Notes: generated by a model from the letters alone, not told the origin. A DNA stretch of 64,000 nucleotides from Epichloe hybrida (GCA_019022495.1 JAFEKR010000022.1:372001-436000), one strand, 5' to 3'; numbered from the stretch's first letter, positions 49,797 to 62,046 are shown. Program-made: numbers and translations.

Positions 49797-49987
49797 TGTG
49801 AGGCCCCACTCACAACACGGGTGCACCCCGCCAGCGCACCACGCTGTAGGGCTAGGTCCACGTGACACTAGCGAGCCACTAGCTATAAGTCAGCGACTCG
49901 CACGCATAACACACTTAGACCTAGCAAGCTTCAGTCAATATACGAACGCCCCCATACCTCTTGCCTAGCTATCCCTTTGTTCTCACA
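49797..49987 (+). mobile_element. Solo LTR of the gypsy E family
   Basis: 191 bp, TGTGAGGCCCCACTCACAAC to TTCTCACA, flanked by the exact duplication TATAA (49792-49796, 49988-49992). It sits inside the reverse transcriptase region of copia C. Much less RIP than the LTRs of copies E and G, so it is probably a recent insertion reduced by LTR-LTR recombination. Confidence 0.92.
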
Positions 49988-51333
49988 TATAAGTAATTAA
50001 GCCTCTATATAGTATTGCAAAAGCTAGCACCTACTAGTAGGTAATGTATTATTGTTACTATAGAGAAATACTCTAGATAATAACCTTTACGTTTAACCTA
50101 TGCCTGCTTGTAATAATAAAGGAAAACCTAACCTTTGCGTGTATAGGGATATAAACTAATAATATAATTAGACTATCTAACTATAAGTTCTCTTAATAAG
50201 AGGAAGATTAATTAAAAGCTATTTCTTTTGCTACTAAACTAAAGCAAATCCTTTCTATAGGGAACTTACTAACCTTTAATAGTAGTATTATTACTCTTAA
50301 AAATAATATAATTACGCTAAGGTAAAAGGGCTAGAGTAGAAAGCTTTAGTTAATCCCACTAACTAATTTAAAATAAGTATATATAGAATAATAAGCTTAA
50401 GGCATATATATTACCTTAATTTGCTAACCTAAAGCTTGCTTTAACCTCTTTATTACTATATAACACTAAGAGCTATTACCTTAAGATATAAAGAGCCTAA
50501 ACTAATGGATTTAATAGTAAATTAATAATCTAAGCTAAGGATTAAGGTTTATACTATTTAATCTTAAGAAAGTAAAGCTTTTTATATTTATAAATAGATT
50601 ATTTGCTAATAACTAGGACCTTACTTCCTAGCTAGGCTATATGCTTATCCTAGCTAGTAAAGTCTAAGAGAAAAGCACCTTTATAATCTAAGGTAATATT
50701 ATATATTATAGCTTTACTAAGAGCAAGAGAGTTATAAGAAGTGTGCTTACCTCTAAGATTTATAGTATAGTTACTAGTGCTAATATAGCTCACGTAGTCT
50801 TAATAACGCTTAGGTTAATCACCTATTAATTAAACTTCCCTATAATTCCTATTATTATCTATACTAATTTATACTTTTTATATAAATACCTTATTAAGCT
50901 TAGTACTATAAAGGAGAAGCATCTTATAATTAACATTATAGCCCTTTGTTAATTATATAAGTAATAAGAGATCTATAAGATTAGATAGATTAATAGGAAT
51001 AATAACCTTACTAATGTATTTATAAAGGTATTACTAAATAAGGTATTTAAGAGGTTTATCACAAGTAATAAGGCGACTATTAGGATAGAAGGGTAGGTTA
51101 CGTAATTATAACATTTGTGTTAATCTAATAAGATTAAAGGTATTAAGAATTAGGCTTACTTATCCTTATATAGGCTTATAAATTAGATTTTATTATTTAT
51201 TATACCCCTTCCCCTTACCCTTTTCTTATAATATTATTTACAATTATTTAATCTTATTTATTCCTTAATTCCTATTTACTTCTCTTATTAATATTATATG
51301 TTAATAATTATGTTAAAGAGAGAGAGTTTCTAG

Positions 51334-51630
51334 TGTTAGAATAAGCATAATATTAATAAGGGTACGTGCCTCTAATTAGGTAAGCGTGTTATATTATAGA
51401 CTTACATGTCTAGCCTAACCACGCCGCAATTAGGGTTAGTATATATGGCCTCTTTGCTAATAACCCTAATTAAGGCCCCTTTTCCTATAATAAAGAGCGC
51501 ACCCTCTTTGCTTCTATTTAATCCCTCTTTTACTTACTTTAATAGACTAGAATATATAATAATTATATGCACTTTAGTCCACCCCAAAAAACCCTACGCG
51601 TAGGTTAATGGTATCCTGTAGATACTAACA
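51334..51630 (+). repeat. 3' LTR of copia C
   Basis: Starts TGTTAGAATAAGCATAATAT; ends CTAACA followed by the AATAT duplication. Confidence 0.88.
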
Positions 51631-51635
51631 AATAT

Positions 51636-51952
51636 TAATAAAATAAAATAACTTTCTTTTTTATATTTTTAAATATTATAATAAAAGTAATTATAGTATA
51701 TAAAATAAAAGTAAGTCCTAGTAATATATCTTAAAATAGGTTTAACTAACTATTATAAAGCTTATTAAAGTTAATATAGTTATTAAAGTAATTATAGTAT
51801 ATAAAATAAAAGTAAGTCTTAGTATTATATCTTAAAATAGGTTATTATAGTTATAATAAAGCTTATTAGAGTTATTATAGTTATTAAAATAGTTATAATA
51901 TATAAAATAAAAGTAGGTCTTAGTTTATATCTTAAAATAAGTTTAACTAACT
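51636..51952. repeat. Left part of the 101-bp tandem array
   Basis: Two to three diverged units containing AAAGCTTATTAAAGTTA and ATATAAAATAAAAGTA, interrupted at 51953 by copia F. Part of the AT-rich host element. Confidence 0.8.
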
Positions 51953-52259
51953 TGTTGGAACAAAGGTAATATCAATCGCGCGTCGCAGCCGCAATTACCT
52001 GGCAGAAGCTCGGGCCGCGCGCGGACCCCACACGTAACCTATAACCTAGCATATTAATTAGCTAGGAAATGTAGGGACATAAACGCGTAACCTCTTTTCC
52101 CTTTATGTATTATAACTTCTAGCTTTTTACCTCTCTTTTCCTATAACTTAATTAATTATGATAATAGATAACGTAGCCTAGAATAGATAATCAATGATAA
52201 TACTATTCTTCGGGCTTATAACTGTATTATATTGAATTTAATACCCTGTGAATCTAACA
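51953..52259 (+). repeat. 5' LTR of copia F
   Basis: Starts TGTTGGAACAAAGGTAATAT and ends CTAACA; followed after 7 bp by the leader stem-loop. Confidence 0.9.
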
Positions 52260-55200
52260 CTAATTAGTAGTTACCTTCATAAATAACCACGTAGTCTTTG
52301 AACACCGTAGATTAGTAAGGTTAATTAGAAGAGGCAGCTTATCTAATAATAACTTGCCCTATGTAATAGGAGGGCTACGTTTAATAATAAGTTATGCTAA
52401 TAGAAAGGTATAATATAGCTCTCTTCTTACTTTAGTATTAATATCTATATCTATATGGACTCTAAAATAATAAAGAAAGGTTTAATGCTAGTAGCTAAGC
52501 TATCCCCTTATCTTTCTTTATTATGCGTTCTATTACGCATTTAAAGTTAACTGCCTTACCTTGCGATCCTTTATATCTAAAACATATTATATAATTATAG
52601 TTATACCCCTTTTCTTCTTATATTATAAGATTTGCCTCCTCTAATTAATTAGAATGTTAGATGTAGCTAGACTGTCTAGGATCTCTAGTTAATTTAGAGT
52701 TCCTAGTAAGACTAATAGTTATAATAATACTATAGAAGGTATTAAAATAGGAGATAATAATAAATACCTTAAAAAAGGAAAAACCCCTGTTTACACTAAC
52801 CTATACCCCTATATCTCTATAAGGCTTTAATAATATATTATAGAAAAACTACTCTAATAAATAGGAAGTTCTAAATATAAAGAGATAATAATACCTAAGG
52901 AAATAAGTCTTTATATTCTTATAAAGACTAAATAATATAAGGAGCGAGGGTTATTTAGAAGAATACTATTCTCCGAATTTAGTAATAACTTCTACGAATA
53001 GTTAAGGGATAAGTTTGTAGAAGGAAGAGACCTTTTATAGAATAGACTTTAAGACTATCTTCTTTATAATAAAGTGTATATAACTATTAGAAGAGGTACT
53101 AAGATAGTAAATAACCTTAAAGAAGTAGTAAACTAAGAAGAATTTAGATTTTAGACTCTTAAAGAAATTAAAGAGGCTAGGAAGAAGTATATAGGCTTCT
53201 AAAAAAACCTATAGAATAAAGAGTTCTTCTATGATTTACTAGATAATAGTAATGTTAGAACTAGGTAACCTACCCTGTTACCCTGTTTATTAGTATAATT
53301 ACTATTAAAAGGATTAATAAGCTAGACTCCCCTAGGAAAACTAAGTTAATCCCCTCTAGGAAGGCCTAGCTAATCTCCCCTAGGAAAGTTAATTAACCTA
53401 GAGTTAAGACCGCCTAAGGATACTATTTGTAAGCATTCGCAAGTAACTCCCTTGCTTATACCTTTACTAGAGGTAAGTTAGTAGTATTACCCTATTAACA
53501 CTACTAATAATGCCCCTAAGTAGGAGAGTTACTAATAGAGGTAACCTATGCTATCTAGGGCTAGTAATGCCCCTATTAGCATAGCTTAAAGAGCTATAAT
53601 TCCTCCTTCCTAATATAAGGAAGAGGAGGATTAGAGGGAATAATAAGCCCTAAGGGTGCTACCTATAAAGCTACCCTCTTACTTCCTAAAGACCTTACTA
53701 CCCCTTCTATAGATATAAAGGGAAATACCTAGAGGACCCTTATAGACTTAGAGACCTTTGCTAAAGTAAATTATTAACCTATCTAAGGTATACCCTAAAG
53801 AGTAACTTTATAGCGCTAATAACTATAATATTCTTAAATTAAAGCTTTAAATATTCCATAGGAAGTATAAGTTACTTAATATCTAGCCTAAATAAGCTAG
53901 TTATGCTTTTAAGGTTATACTTAAAGGTAAAGCACTATAATACTATATAGACCACCTCTCTAAACCTAGATAACTATAAGATCTCCTTATGCTTATTAGC
54001 TGTATAAGAGAATAATTTAAAACTAAGGATATATAGCAAAGATATCTACTAGAGTGAAATAATACTTCCCTACGAGGAATGGCAAATAATAACCTAAGTA
54101 AGTTAATAATTAAATGCTTTAATAAACTTATAGAAAGACTAGCTATCTTGTAATAAGTAGTGCCTAAAGTAGGCTAAACTAAAAGGGCACTCTAGAATTA
54201 ACTTATTAGAGCCTATTATAGTATTCTAGAGTGTAAAGGAGTAATTATAGATCCGCTAGATAGACTATAAGAGTTCTATGAATAGATTAGAATGACCCTT
54301 TATCTTATTAAGGAAAAGAAGAAAAACTATTAATAGTTCCTAACTAAAGCTATAACCCTAGAGTAATTCTAGACTAACTAAAGATATAATAGGAATAGAA
54401 AAGAGACCTAATACCCCTTAAAACTATAAGGAAGAGAAGGTACTCCCCGCATAAAGAAGTGCTATATATATAGCAAGGAAGGATATTAGTTATCTAAGCA
54501 CCCTAAAGAGGACTATAAGAAGGCGTTTTAATACTTTAAGAATCACTACCTTACGGATTTAACTAATAACTTATATTATTTATTTCTTACTTAGTATAAG
54601 GGAGAACGCAAGTCCTAACCCCCTGTTAATAACAAAATCGCTTAGTATATAAAGAGCATTAGATTTAATGACAGCCTTAATAATATAGATAGGCTAGTAC
54701 CTATAAGCTTCTTCACTCACGGAACCTAGATTAATGGCAAAAGAACGGTTTAATTCCTAATAAGGTAAGTAGCTTATTATAGTCTAAGTAAAGAAGACCC
54801 CTTTTAGCAGGAACTTATAAATAAAGCCCTAGTAATATTTATATTAGAAGATTGCTATTCCTATGTAATATTCTAAGGGATTATGCCTGACACAGGAGCC
54901 GTAAAGTTCTCTACAGCAGGGCACCCTTAATTTCTTGCTTTATAACATTAGATACCTATATTATAGCTTAATAAATTAACAGAGAAGAAGGCATTAGTTA
55001 GATTCAGCGTAGGAGACCTAATTATCGCGCTTAGAGTGGCTAATATGCCTACTCCCTTTAGAAATATCCTCTTTTAGGTTATCCTTACAAACACTCTATT
55101 TCTTTTATCCCTTAATAATATAAACTATCTAAAGATTAATTTTAATATCTTTAAGAACACACTATAACAAGGAAACATTAAAGTCCCTGTTATATATAAA

Positions 55201-55401
55201 TAGGGCTACGCCTAGATACTTCTTATATAGAAAGAAGAAGTAGTTGCTTAGAGCCACCTTATAGAAGGCAAGCTACGGTAATTACATTACCGCTTTAGAT
55301 ATCTATTAATCTAATATCTACATAAGGTTCTCTGTAAATTAGGGCATAATATTAATATTAAAGCTATTAGGAAGCTAATAAGAATCTACTACTAATGCTA
55401 A

Positions 55402-55800
55402 ATGCATGTAGATAGCCCTAATTGCTTTAAGTTTACTCTTAAGGATAAGTATAGCTTTAATTATAAAGTAATAGTAAATATCTTCTACCTAGATGGCAAC
55501 CGCCCTATACTCTACGCTATAGATATAGCTATAGTGTTTAACGTAGCGAAATTCCTTAATAATATCTTTACGAAAATAACCTAGGAAGCTCTCTAAATAT
55601 GCTGGATTAATGCTTACCTAGGCCCCCTAGACTTTATTATTATAGACGCTAGAACAAACTTCTATAGTAATAAATTTAGATAATTTATAGCTTTAATATT
55701 AATTTTGATTAAGGAAGTCCCTATTAAGGCACACTATAGTATAGGGAAGGTTAAAAGGTATTATAAGCCGCTCTAAAGAGCCTATAATATAATTAGATGT
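55402..55800 (+). pseudogene. Integrase core remnant of copia F
   Basis: Open from 55402 to 55584 (VIVNIFYLDGNRPILYAIDI, the first Asp of the DDE triad altered to Asn by a G-to-A change). Continues past a stop through CWINAYLGPL, IIIDARTNF and HYSIGKVKRYY, where the catalytic Glu of the GKVERYH motif has become Lys. Confidence 0.85.
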
Positions 55801-58449
55801 AAATGCCTTATAATGCCGGAACCTATTGCCCTTTAAATAGCAATTAAGGCCCTAAATAATACCGCAGGCCCTAATAGCCTTATCCTAACCCTCCTTATCT
55901 TTAGAGCCTACCTATATATAACAAATAAGTCCTTACTATTACCTAATATTATATAGCATGTAATTATAGTATAGAAGGCTACTAAAGAAATTAAGAGACT
56001 TTACGCTATCTAGAAGGTTAATAAGGCCCTTACTAAACGTAATAGCCTAGACACCTTAAAGACCCTTAGCCTGCTACTTAGATTAAAGGTTAAGGTCTAG
56101 CAAGAAAGTAAGGGATAGGCAAGTCTATATAAGCTACTAGTAATTACTAGAGAAAGCTATACACTTAATATACCTAGAGGCCTAAAGACCTTTAGGTTAA
56201 CATCTATTAAGCCTTACTATAATAATCCTAGTGTAAAGAAGATAGCAGAGCCTAGTAAAGAGGAAGGAGAAAAAGGGTAAGAGGCCTATAATAAGAATAT
56301 AGTACTACTAATACTATTAAGGTAAGGATGCGAAAGGCTATAGAAAAACCCTCCTATAATGCCTTAAGGTGCTAATACCTTCCTATTAGTAAAAGAATAT
56401 AGTAACCTAGCTCTTATAATTAAGCTATATAAGGAAGGAATTATTAAGACCCTAGGCAAACCATTTAAGCTATTAATAAAAGCAGAGATTAACGCTTTAA
56501 TTAAGTAAGGTGTATTTAAATTCATTATATTTAATAAGGAAGAATATAGTAGGATTCGAATCTTTAATTCCTGAATTATTAATAAGATCAAAGGCAAGAT
56601 AATAGAACCCTACGAAAAGTCACGCCTTATAATCTAAGGGTGTAAGGATAAAGGGAAACAGGCTATTCTCACATAGGCCCTAATAATTTAACACGTAAGC
56701 TAATGTCTTATCCTTATAATAGCCCTATTAGTAAGATTAAGGAAATTCCTTATCTAGCTAAGAGATATCTATTAGGCTTATATACAAGCCTATATATTAC
56801 TAGAGCAGCTAATCCTAGCACGCTTACTAATTCAGATATAGTATCTTTACCTGCCTAGTATAATCTTAAGGGTTATAAAACCCCTCTATAGGCTTGCAGA
56901 GGCAGGAATATACTAGTAGGTTATGTATTATAAGCATTATAGAGAGAACCTCTAGATAGAAACCTCTATATATAATCCTTACCTGCTTATAACTATAAAG
57001 GAAAGCCCTAACTTTACCTATATTAGAATATAAACTAATAATATAATTAGCCTCTTAGATAAGAAGTTCTCTAAGAAGGAAGAGACCTAGCTTACTATAG
57101 TAAGCTTTAATATAAAGCTAAAGCAATTCCTAACTTAGGACTGCTCTCTTATATTTAATAGTAGCATTATCTTACTAGAGAATAATACTATTAAGATCTA
57201 GTAGAAAGGGCAAAGTAATAAGTTAGAGTTAGTTTTAATAACTAACTTAAAGCGCAAATACATTAAGCAGAGGGCCTAAGGCGCTTACATTACCTTAATC
57301 TACTAACTAGAGGCTTGCTTTAACCTATCTATTACTATATAACACTAGGAGCTAACCCTAGAGGATATAAAAGCCCTTAATTACTACCTAAAGTGGCAGA
57401 TAGATTACCTAGAGAGAGGTCTAATGTTTATCCTAATTAACCTTAAGAAGATAAAGCTCTTTGCCTTTATAGATAAATCCTTTACTAATAACTAGGACCT
57501 ATCCTTATAACTAGGATATATACTTATCCTAGTAAATAAAGACTACACTAATAGCAAGTTTATAATTAAAGGTAATATTATACACTTTAGCTTAATAAAG
57601 AGCAAGAGAGTTATGTAAAGCGTGCTTGCCTTAGAAGTCTATAGTATGGTAGCTAGTGTTAATATAGCTTACGTAATTATAACTACCCTAAACTTAGTTA
57701 CTAACTAACTAAAGCTCCTGAAGATCCTAGTTATTACATATATAGATTTATACTCCTTATATAAGTGCCTTATTAAACTTAGTATAATAAAGAAGAAACG
57801 CCTAATAATTAATATTATAGCCCTTTAATAGTTATATAAACGCTAAGAACTCTACGAGATCTAATAGATTAATAGAGAGGATAACCTAGCTAATGCCTTT
57901 ATAAAGGTATTACCTAATAAGGCCCTTAAGGGCTTTATCTTAACTAACTAGATAACTATCTAGATAAAGGGATAGGTTACCTATACGTAATATATACGTG
58001 GTAAGAGGAAAAGGTAATTCTCTAGAAGGGTAGCCATAGGGACAAGACAGTAATATAAGGGGGATTTACGCCCCTATAGTTAATATCCCTAGTAGCCACG
58101 ACCACGCTAGCCCACTAGGCCCTCCTAGTAAACCATAGAAATTAATAGTGGTGCGTAGGAGAATAAAGGTATTACTAAGGAGGAGGAAGATATTATATAC
58201 GTGCTAAGGTATAGTATATATGTTATTTTAAGGAAAAGAAGGGATTTAGAAGGACCTACTTATCCTTATATAGGCTTATAGGCTAAGCAAGATTATTATT
58301 TCCTTTTTATTAGTAACTATATACCTAGATAAGCTATAAGTTCTTTTCCTTATATCCCCTATTAATTATATTCTTAATCTATCTTTCCTTTTTTATTTCT
58401 ATGATTAATATTACATGTTAATAATTATATTAAAAGAGAGAAGTTCTAG

Positions 58450-58756
58450 TGTTAGAATAAAGGTAATATTAATTACGCGTCGTAGCCGTAATTACCTAGC
58501 AGAAGCTTAGGCCGCGCGCAGACCCTACACGTGACCCATAACCTAGCACGTTAATTAGCTAGGAAATATAGGGATACAAACGCGCAACCCCTTTTCCCTT
58601 TATGTATTATAACTTCTAGCTTTTTACCTCTCTTTTCCTATAACTTAATCAATCATAACAACAGATAACGCAGCCTAGAATAGATAATTAATAATGATAC
58701 TATTCTTCAGGCTCACGACTGTATTACATTGAATTCAATACCCTGTGAATCTAACA
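58450..58756 (+). repeat. 3' LTR of copia F
   Basis: Starts TGTTAGAATAAAGGTAATAT and ends CTAACA before the TAACT duplication. Confidence 0.9.
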
Positions 58757-59460
58757 TAACTATAATAAAGCTTATTAGAGTTATTATAGTTATTAAAGTA
58801 GTTATAATATATAAAATAAAAGTAGGTCTTATTATTATATCTTAAAATAGGTTTAACTAGCTATCATAAAGCTTATTAAAGTTATTATAGTTATTAAAGT
58901 AGTTATAATATATAAAATAAAAGTGGGTCTTATTATTATATCTTAAAATAGGTTTGACTAGCTATAATAAAGCTTATTAAAGTTATTATAGTTATTAAAG
59001 TAGTTATAATATATAAAATAAAAGTGGGTCTTAGTATTATATCTTAAAATAGGTTTGACTAGCTATAATAAAGCTTATTAAAGTTAATATAGTTATTAAA
59101 GTAGTTATAGTATATAAAATAAAAGTGGGTCTTAGTATTATATTTTAAAATAAGTTATAGTAGTTATAATAAAGCTTATTAAAGTTAATATAGTTATTAA
59201 AGTAGTTATAATATATAAAATAAAAGTGGGTCTTAGTATTATATCTTAAAATAGGTTTGACTAGCTATAATAAAGCTTATTAAAGTTATTATAGTTATTA
59301 AAGTAGTTATAATATATAAAATAAAAGTGGGTCTTAGTATTATATTTTAAAATAAGTTATAGTAGTTATAATAAAGCTTATTAAAGTTAATATAGTTATT
59401 AAAGTAGTTATAGTATATAAAATAAAAGTGGGTCCTAGTATTATAACTAAAAATAAGTTT
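58757..59460. repeat. Right part of the 101-bp tandem array
   Basis: About seven head-to-tail units starting near 58760, 58861, 58962, 59063, 59164, 59265 and 59367. Core CTATAATAAAGCTTATTAAA, then GTAGTTATAATATATAAAAT and ATCTTAAAATAGG. Unit period about 101 bp with small variants. Confidence 0.9.
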
Positions 59461-60107
59461 TAATTTTTTTAATAACTTAATTTAGTTATATAGCCTAATT
59501 TAATTAATACTATTAGTTATATATAAATACTTTATAAATATTACTATCTTTTATACTTTCTTTATATATTATAGTAAGGAGATATATAAAGTTAGTATAT
59601 ATAACTTCTTAAAGCTTTAGAATTATAAAGCTAAAAGTAATGTTTAATTAGTTTAAATAGTAAACAAATTATTTAAGCTTTTTTTAAGTTTTTATCCTAT
59701 TAATTATAATATATAAGTACTAAGTATATACTTTATTAACTTCTAGTTATTTCTTCTAAGTTACTAATTAATTTTATTATATTAGTTTAGGGTATTATTA
59801 TAATTAGAAATAATAATAATAATAATAATAATAGAAAATAACTCTTAGTAATAGTAAATAAAATAATAAAAAGGGTTTTCTTAAAGTTATATTAGTAAAG
59901 AAAAGTATTAAGAATAATAGTCTTATAAAAAACTTATAATAGTACTTATAACCCTAGTTATAATAAAATCTATAAAAGGTTATAATCTTATAACTTAAAT
60001 AACTAATTTAATAAAATAGCTAATAATATAAGTATAAGAATAATAGCTTTCTTCTCATTAGTATATTAATACTACTATATAAAAAGACCCACTTTTTATT
60101 TACCTAA
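59461..60107. other. AT-rich non-coding sequence of the host element
   Basis: No gene seen; an (AAT)n tract lies at about 59806-59832. Leads into the GTAGTGTAGT subterminal repeats at 60108-60274. Confidence 0.5.
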
Positions 60108-60274
60108 CACTACATTTGTAGTTTTTGTAGTGTAGTATAGTTAGTGTATTTAGTAACTACACTAACTACAAAAAAAAAAAACTACACTACACTAAATACT
60201 AGCTAAAAAAAACTACACTACAAATACAAAATTTTCCCAAAAACTACACTAACTACACTACAAACAATGCTCTG

Positions 60275-61605
60275 CTAATAGGTAAGGTAAAGGGGTTAGT
60301 TATTAGGATTTAATATTACTATTATCTAATAAATCACAAAAGAATTCTTTATTTAGTAAGTTCTTCTAGAACTATATATACTTCTTCCTAGCCTCTTTAA
60401 TTTCTTTAAGAGTTTAAAATTAGAATTCTTCCTCATTCACTACTTCTTTAAGGTTATTTACTATCTTTATACCTTTTCTAATAGTTATATACACTCTATT
60501 ATAAAGGAGATAATCTTAAAGTCTATTCTAGGAAAGGTCTCTCCTATTTATAAACTTATTTCTTAACTATCTATAGAAGTTATTACTAAATTTAAAGAAT
60601 AGTATTCTTCTAAATAATTCTTACTCCCTATATTATTTAGTCTTTATAAGAATATAAAGGCTAATTTCCTTAGGTATTATTATCTCTTTATGTTTAGAGC
60701 TCTCTATTTATTAGAGTAATTCCTTTATAATATATTACTTAAGTCTTATAAAGATATAAGGGTATAGATTAGTGTAAATAAGGGTTTTCCCTTTATTAGG
60801 GTATTTATTATTATCTCTAGCTTTAATACCTTCTATAGTATTATTATAGCTATTACTCTTACTAGGAACTCTAAATTAACTAGTGGTCCTAGATAGTCTA
60901 GCTATATCTAATATTCTAATTAGATTAAAGGGGAGTAAATCTTTAATATAAGGGCATAGGAAAGGTGTAGATATAAATTATATAACTTATGTTTTTCTAA
61001 TATAAAGAATTATAAGGTAAGGCAGTTAACTTTAAATATATAATAGAATATATAATAAAGAAAGATAAGGGGATAGCTAAGCTACTAGTATTAAACCCTT
61101 CTTTATTATTTTAGAATCTATATAAATATAGATATTAATACTAAAGTAAGAAAAGAGCTATATTATACCTTTTCTATTAGTATAACTTATTATTAAATAT
61201 AGCCCTCCTATTTTATAAGGTAAGTTATTATTAGGCAAGCTACCTTTTCTAATTAACCTTACTAATTTGCGATGTTTAAAGACTATGTAGTTATTTATAA
61301 AGGTAACTACTAATTAGTGTTAGTTTTATAGGGTATTAAATTTAATATAATAAGGTTATAAGCCTAAAGAATAGTATTATTATTAATTATCTATTCTAGG
61401 CTATGTTATATATATGTAAAAAGAGAAGTTAAAAGCTAGAATCCGTAATAATAGAAGAGAAAGGGGGCCGCGTGTTTATAGCCTTATATTTCCTAGCTAA
61501 TTAATAGGCTAGGTTACGGGTCACGTGTAGGGCCCGCGCGCGGCCCGAGCTTTTGCTAGGTAATTGCGGCTGCAACGCGCGATTGATATCACCTTTGTTC
61601 CAATA
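60275..61605 (-). mobile_element. Truncated Ty1/copia element H (gag and 5' LTR only)
   Basis: 5' LTR 61318-61605 (288 bp, B/D/F subfamily, TGTTAG to altered CCAATA) and minus-strand gag (61317 to 60275) homologous to the gag of D and F. It is cut off at the right end of the hAT-like element; the rest of pol and the 3' LTR are not found next to it. Confidence 0.8.
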
Positions 61606-61844
61606 ATATTAAATAATAGAGATGCTTAGTAGTAACTTATCTATTATCCGTAGGTAGCCTCTAAAGACTAGGAGGGTTAGGATAATACTATTTAGGCCTA
61701 TAGAGTTATTAATAGCTTTAATAGCTATTTAAAGACATTATATTATTTACGCTAGTTAGCTCTATAGATAGCTATTATATTTAAAGACATTATTCTAGCG
61801 TAAGTTCTATTCTAATTAAGTCTATAATAATGTTATAAGCTTAG
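61606..61844 (-). mobile_element. Older copia pol fragment
   Basis: Minus-strand sequence similar to the post-integrase region of copia A and B (compare about 25230-25370). Host of the H insertion on its left and interrupted by gypsy G at 61845. Heavily mutated. Confidence 0.6.
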
Positions 61845-62046
61845 TGTGAGAACAGAGGGATAGCTAGGCAAGAGGTATAGGGGCGTTCGTATATTAACTA
61901 AAGCTTACTAGGTCTAAGTGTGTTATACGTGCAAGTTACTAACTTATAGCTAGTAACTTACTAGTATCACGTAGACCTAGCCCTAAGGCGTAGTGCGCCT
62001 ACCTAGTAGTACGCTAGCGCACTAGTATTATAAGTAAGGCCTCATA
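61845..62046 (-). repeat. 3' LTR of gypsy G
   Basis: Same family as the E LTRs; moderately RIP-altered. Confidence 0.85.

Larger units (their letters stand above)
36304..51630 (+). mobile_element. Ty1/copia element C (internally deleted), split by copia D and a gypsy solo LTR
   Basis: Direct 297-bp LTRs (36304-36600, 51334-51630) with target duplication AATAT (36299-36303, 51631-51635). Without nested insertions it is only about 3.7 kb. Compared with A, its gag (to about 49170) jumps directly to the linker before the reverse transcriptase (from about 49180), so the end of gag, protease and integrase are missing. Reverse transcriptase and RNase H follow at about 49280-51100. A GC-rich patch that largely escaped RIP spans about 49100-49250. 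Confidence 0.87.
51953..58756 (+). mobile_element. Ty1/copia element F, full length but RIP-dead
   Basis: 6,804 bp, LTRs 51953-52259 and 58450-58756 (307 bp each), exact target duplication TAACT (51948-51952, 58757-58761). Structurally the most complete copia here. Gag with degraded zinc knuckle (CYIYSKEGY...SKHPKED, about 54460-54520); protease DTGA at 54889-54900; GAG-pre-integrase and integrase (about 55250-55800; NIFYLDGNRPILYAIDIA, then HYSIGKVKRYY); reverse transcriptase (about 56380-57100; GIIKTLGKPFK, EKSRLII, IKPLYRLAEAG); RNase H (about 57430-57980, ending NREDNLANAF). Dozens of in-frame stops. Confidence 0.92.
22481..60274. mobile_element. Non-coding AT-rich host element with hAT-like ends, split by three retroelement insertions
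   Basis: Left end CAGAGCATT at 22481 and right end AATGCTCTG at 60274 are inverted. Both continue into arrays of GTAGTGTAGTTTT-type subterminal repeats. Flanking 8-mers CTAATAAT (22473-22480) and CTAATAGG (60275-60282) agree at 6 of 8. After removing copia A, C and F with their 5-bp duplications, the four pieces (22481-22604, 35796-36303, 51636-51952, 58762-60274) make about 2.46 kb. They contain a 10-bp satellite and a 101-bp tandem array but no coding sequence. hAT affinity is inferred from the CAG...CTG ends and subterminal repeats. The two flanks belong to different copia fragments, so these could instead be two separate elements brought together by rearrangement. Confidence 0.55.

Noticed and set aside
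22605..51630. Outer copia LTRs 22605-22900 and 51334-51630 as one giant element's LTRs
   Set aside because: They are in opposite orientation and each pairs with a nearer direct copy having its own target duplication.
56364..56597. Minus-strand 77-codon frame
   Set aside because: Antisense of the copia F reverse transcriptase start.
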